A program made the translations under genes and the position numbers. The notes under the pieces are model-generated. The model was not told the origin of the DNA, made no database searches, and saw nothing but the letters and a program-made list of their open reading frames with translations. Of a DNA stretch of 64,000 nt, positions 63,275 through 64,000 are shown in pieces. The stretch is from Rhodanobacter thiooxydans (GTDB taxonomy: Bacteria; Pseudomonadota; Gammaproteobacteria; Xanthomonadales; Rhodanobacteraceae): positions 124,001-188,000 of the forward strand of contig NZ_CP088923.1 of NCBI RefSeq assembly GCF_021545845.1. Reading direction: 5' to 3'. The stretch's first letter is position 1. Each line of letters begins with the position of its first letter.

Positions 63275-63489
63275 TGTATGTTTGGTCCCGGCAAGCGAGA
63301 AAGAGCTTGCCGGGGTGGAGGGACCAGGTTCGCATCTGGCCAAAGGCACAGACGGTAGGAGACTTCGTCTCGCCCCTCACCACCAGCGCCAATAAGGAAT
63401 CTATCGGCCTTTGGGACCGACGATTTGTGGCAAGCCAGCGCAGGTGAGTTCCCGGCAAGCGCCCTGAAAGCTACCCGGGAGAACCCCTC
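63275..63489 (+). ncRNA. Non-coding end of IS110 element 2, candidate bridge RNA
   Basis: 215 bases with no gene between the interrupted repeat and the transposase ATG. A perfect 10-bp hairpin CCCGGCAAGC/GCTTGCCGGG (63287-63296, 63305-63314, loop of eight) opens it, and CCCGGCAAGCG recurs at 63451-63461. Length, location and 5' hairpin fit the left-end bridge RNA of IS110 elements. Target and donor loops were not assigned. Confidence 0.45.
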
Positions 63490-64000
63490 ATGGCAATGCA
63501 TGTTGAAGCTCGATTGATTGGCGCCGATGTGGCCAAGGCGGAGCTGGTGATTCGCCAGTCCTGGTCGTCGGATGTGGTGAAGTTGAGCAATGAACGCAAG
63601 GCGATCGACCGCTACCTCAAGACGCTGGCCGGCCCCGTGTGCCTGGCGGTGGAAGCGACCAACGTCTTTCACGTCCTGCTGGTCGAGCGGGCTCACGCGT
63701 TGGGGCATTCGATCTACGTGATTGATGGCCTGCGGCTGAAGCGCTACCGCGAAAGCATCGGCGGACGAGCCAAGACCGATGCGTCGGACGCCGCCTTGCT
63801 ATTGCGCTACCTCACGCATGAAAAGAGCGATCTGCGGGCGTGGACCCCGCCGCCAGCGGGCTATGCCACGGTCCAGCGTCTACTGCGCCGTCGCGCCGTG
63901 CTGGTTCAGGCACAAACGACCTTGCGTCAGAGCCTGCAATGCCTGCCGGAGCTAAAGACCTCCACGCGCGCCATGCTGGCCAAGATGGCCCACCTGCAGC
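63490..64000 (+). mobile_element. IS110-family transposase gene (element 2), cut by window end
   Basis: 170 codons are visible from ATG; the rest lies beyond the window. RuvC-like DEDD segment: RLIGADVAKAELVIRQSW, CLAVEATNVFHVLLVERA and GGRAKTDASDAALLLRYL, followed by the start of the coiled-coil linker (LLRRRAVLVQAQTTLRQSL). Its sequence is clearly different from element 1, so this is a separate IS. The ATG follows GGGAGAACCCCTC. Confidence 0.85.

Overview
The window is GC-rich, densely coded chromosomal DNA of a Gram-negative bacterium. An outer-membrane TonB-dependent receptor, RND and EmrAB-type efflux systems, a PagL-like lipid A deacylase, an AlgZ/AlgR-type two-component pair, a NagR/NagB-II/NagA set and many GTAG-headed palindromic repeats point to the Xanthomonadales (Lysobacterales), most likely Rhodanobacteraceae. 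That placement is inference from gene content and repeat style; there is no rRNA or other marker here. No tRNA, rRNA, CRISPR array or prophage was seen.

Layout. 1-4 kb: the tail of an ABC exporter, then an NtrB/NtrC-type sigma-54 two-component pair split by two tandem 108-bp repeats. 4-10.5 kb: a GH94 phosphorylase-like protein divergent from a GH144/glycoamylase-like protein, followed at once by a short 6-phosphogluconate dehydrogenase; this looks like beta-1,2-glucan (sophoro-oligosaccharide) metabolism. 10.5-16 kb: small conserved genes (DUF488, DUF2945), an orphan cytochrome P450, an AlgZ/AlgR-type LytTR pair and an esterase. 16-21 kb: two divergent secreted S9 peptidases. 21-24.2 kb: a HAD phosphatase, a secreted protein of unknown function, folE and an ECF sigma factor; the last three share a GGAACCTC-type promoter motif, and four hairpins lie between folE and the sigma gene. 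24.2-30.2 kb: a TlpA-like thioredoxin and the Entner-Doudoroff set zwf-pgl-edd-eda. 30.5-33.6 kb: amino-sugar catabolism (GntR regulator, nagB-II, nagA). 33.6-35.8 kb: a cobalamin riboswitch and a BtuB-type receptor. 36-42.6 kb: two paralogous tandem RND pumps without a visible adaptor, each preceded by the same upstream element. 42.7-46.2 kb: an M16 peptidase pair and a PagL-like deacylase. 46.3-51.1 kb: a marR-nodT-emrA-emrB efflux operon with a clear MarR-type promoter/operator. 51.5-59.3 kb: a sulfide/persulfide island: a divergent operon of sulfide:quinone oxidoreductase, DUF2892, DUF302, RND adaptor and RND pump opposite a BigR/SqrR-type ArsR sensor and a persulfide-dioxygenase-like MBL protein. 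59.3-61.9 kb: a DMT permease and an S10 peptidase. 62-64 kb: two IS110-family transposases, the second interrupting a palindromic repeat and cut off by the window end.

How the genes work together. Glucose-6-phosphate made from beta-1,2-glucan phosphorolysis, or fructose-6-phosphate from GlcNAc catabolism, would feed the zwf-pgl-edd-eda route and the short Gnd. The most unusual units are the sulfide-island RND pump coupled to a sulfur-oxidation operon, the local ECF-sigma regulon that includes folE, and the IS110 copy apparently targeted to a REP palindrome.
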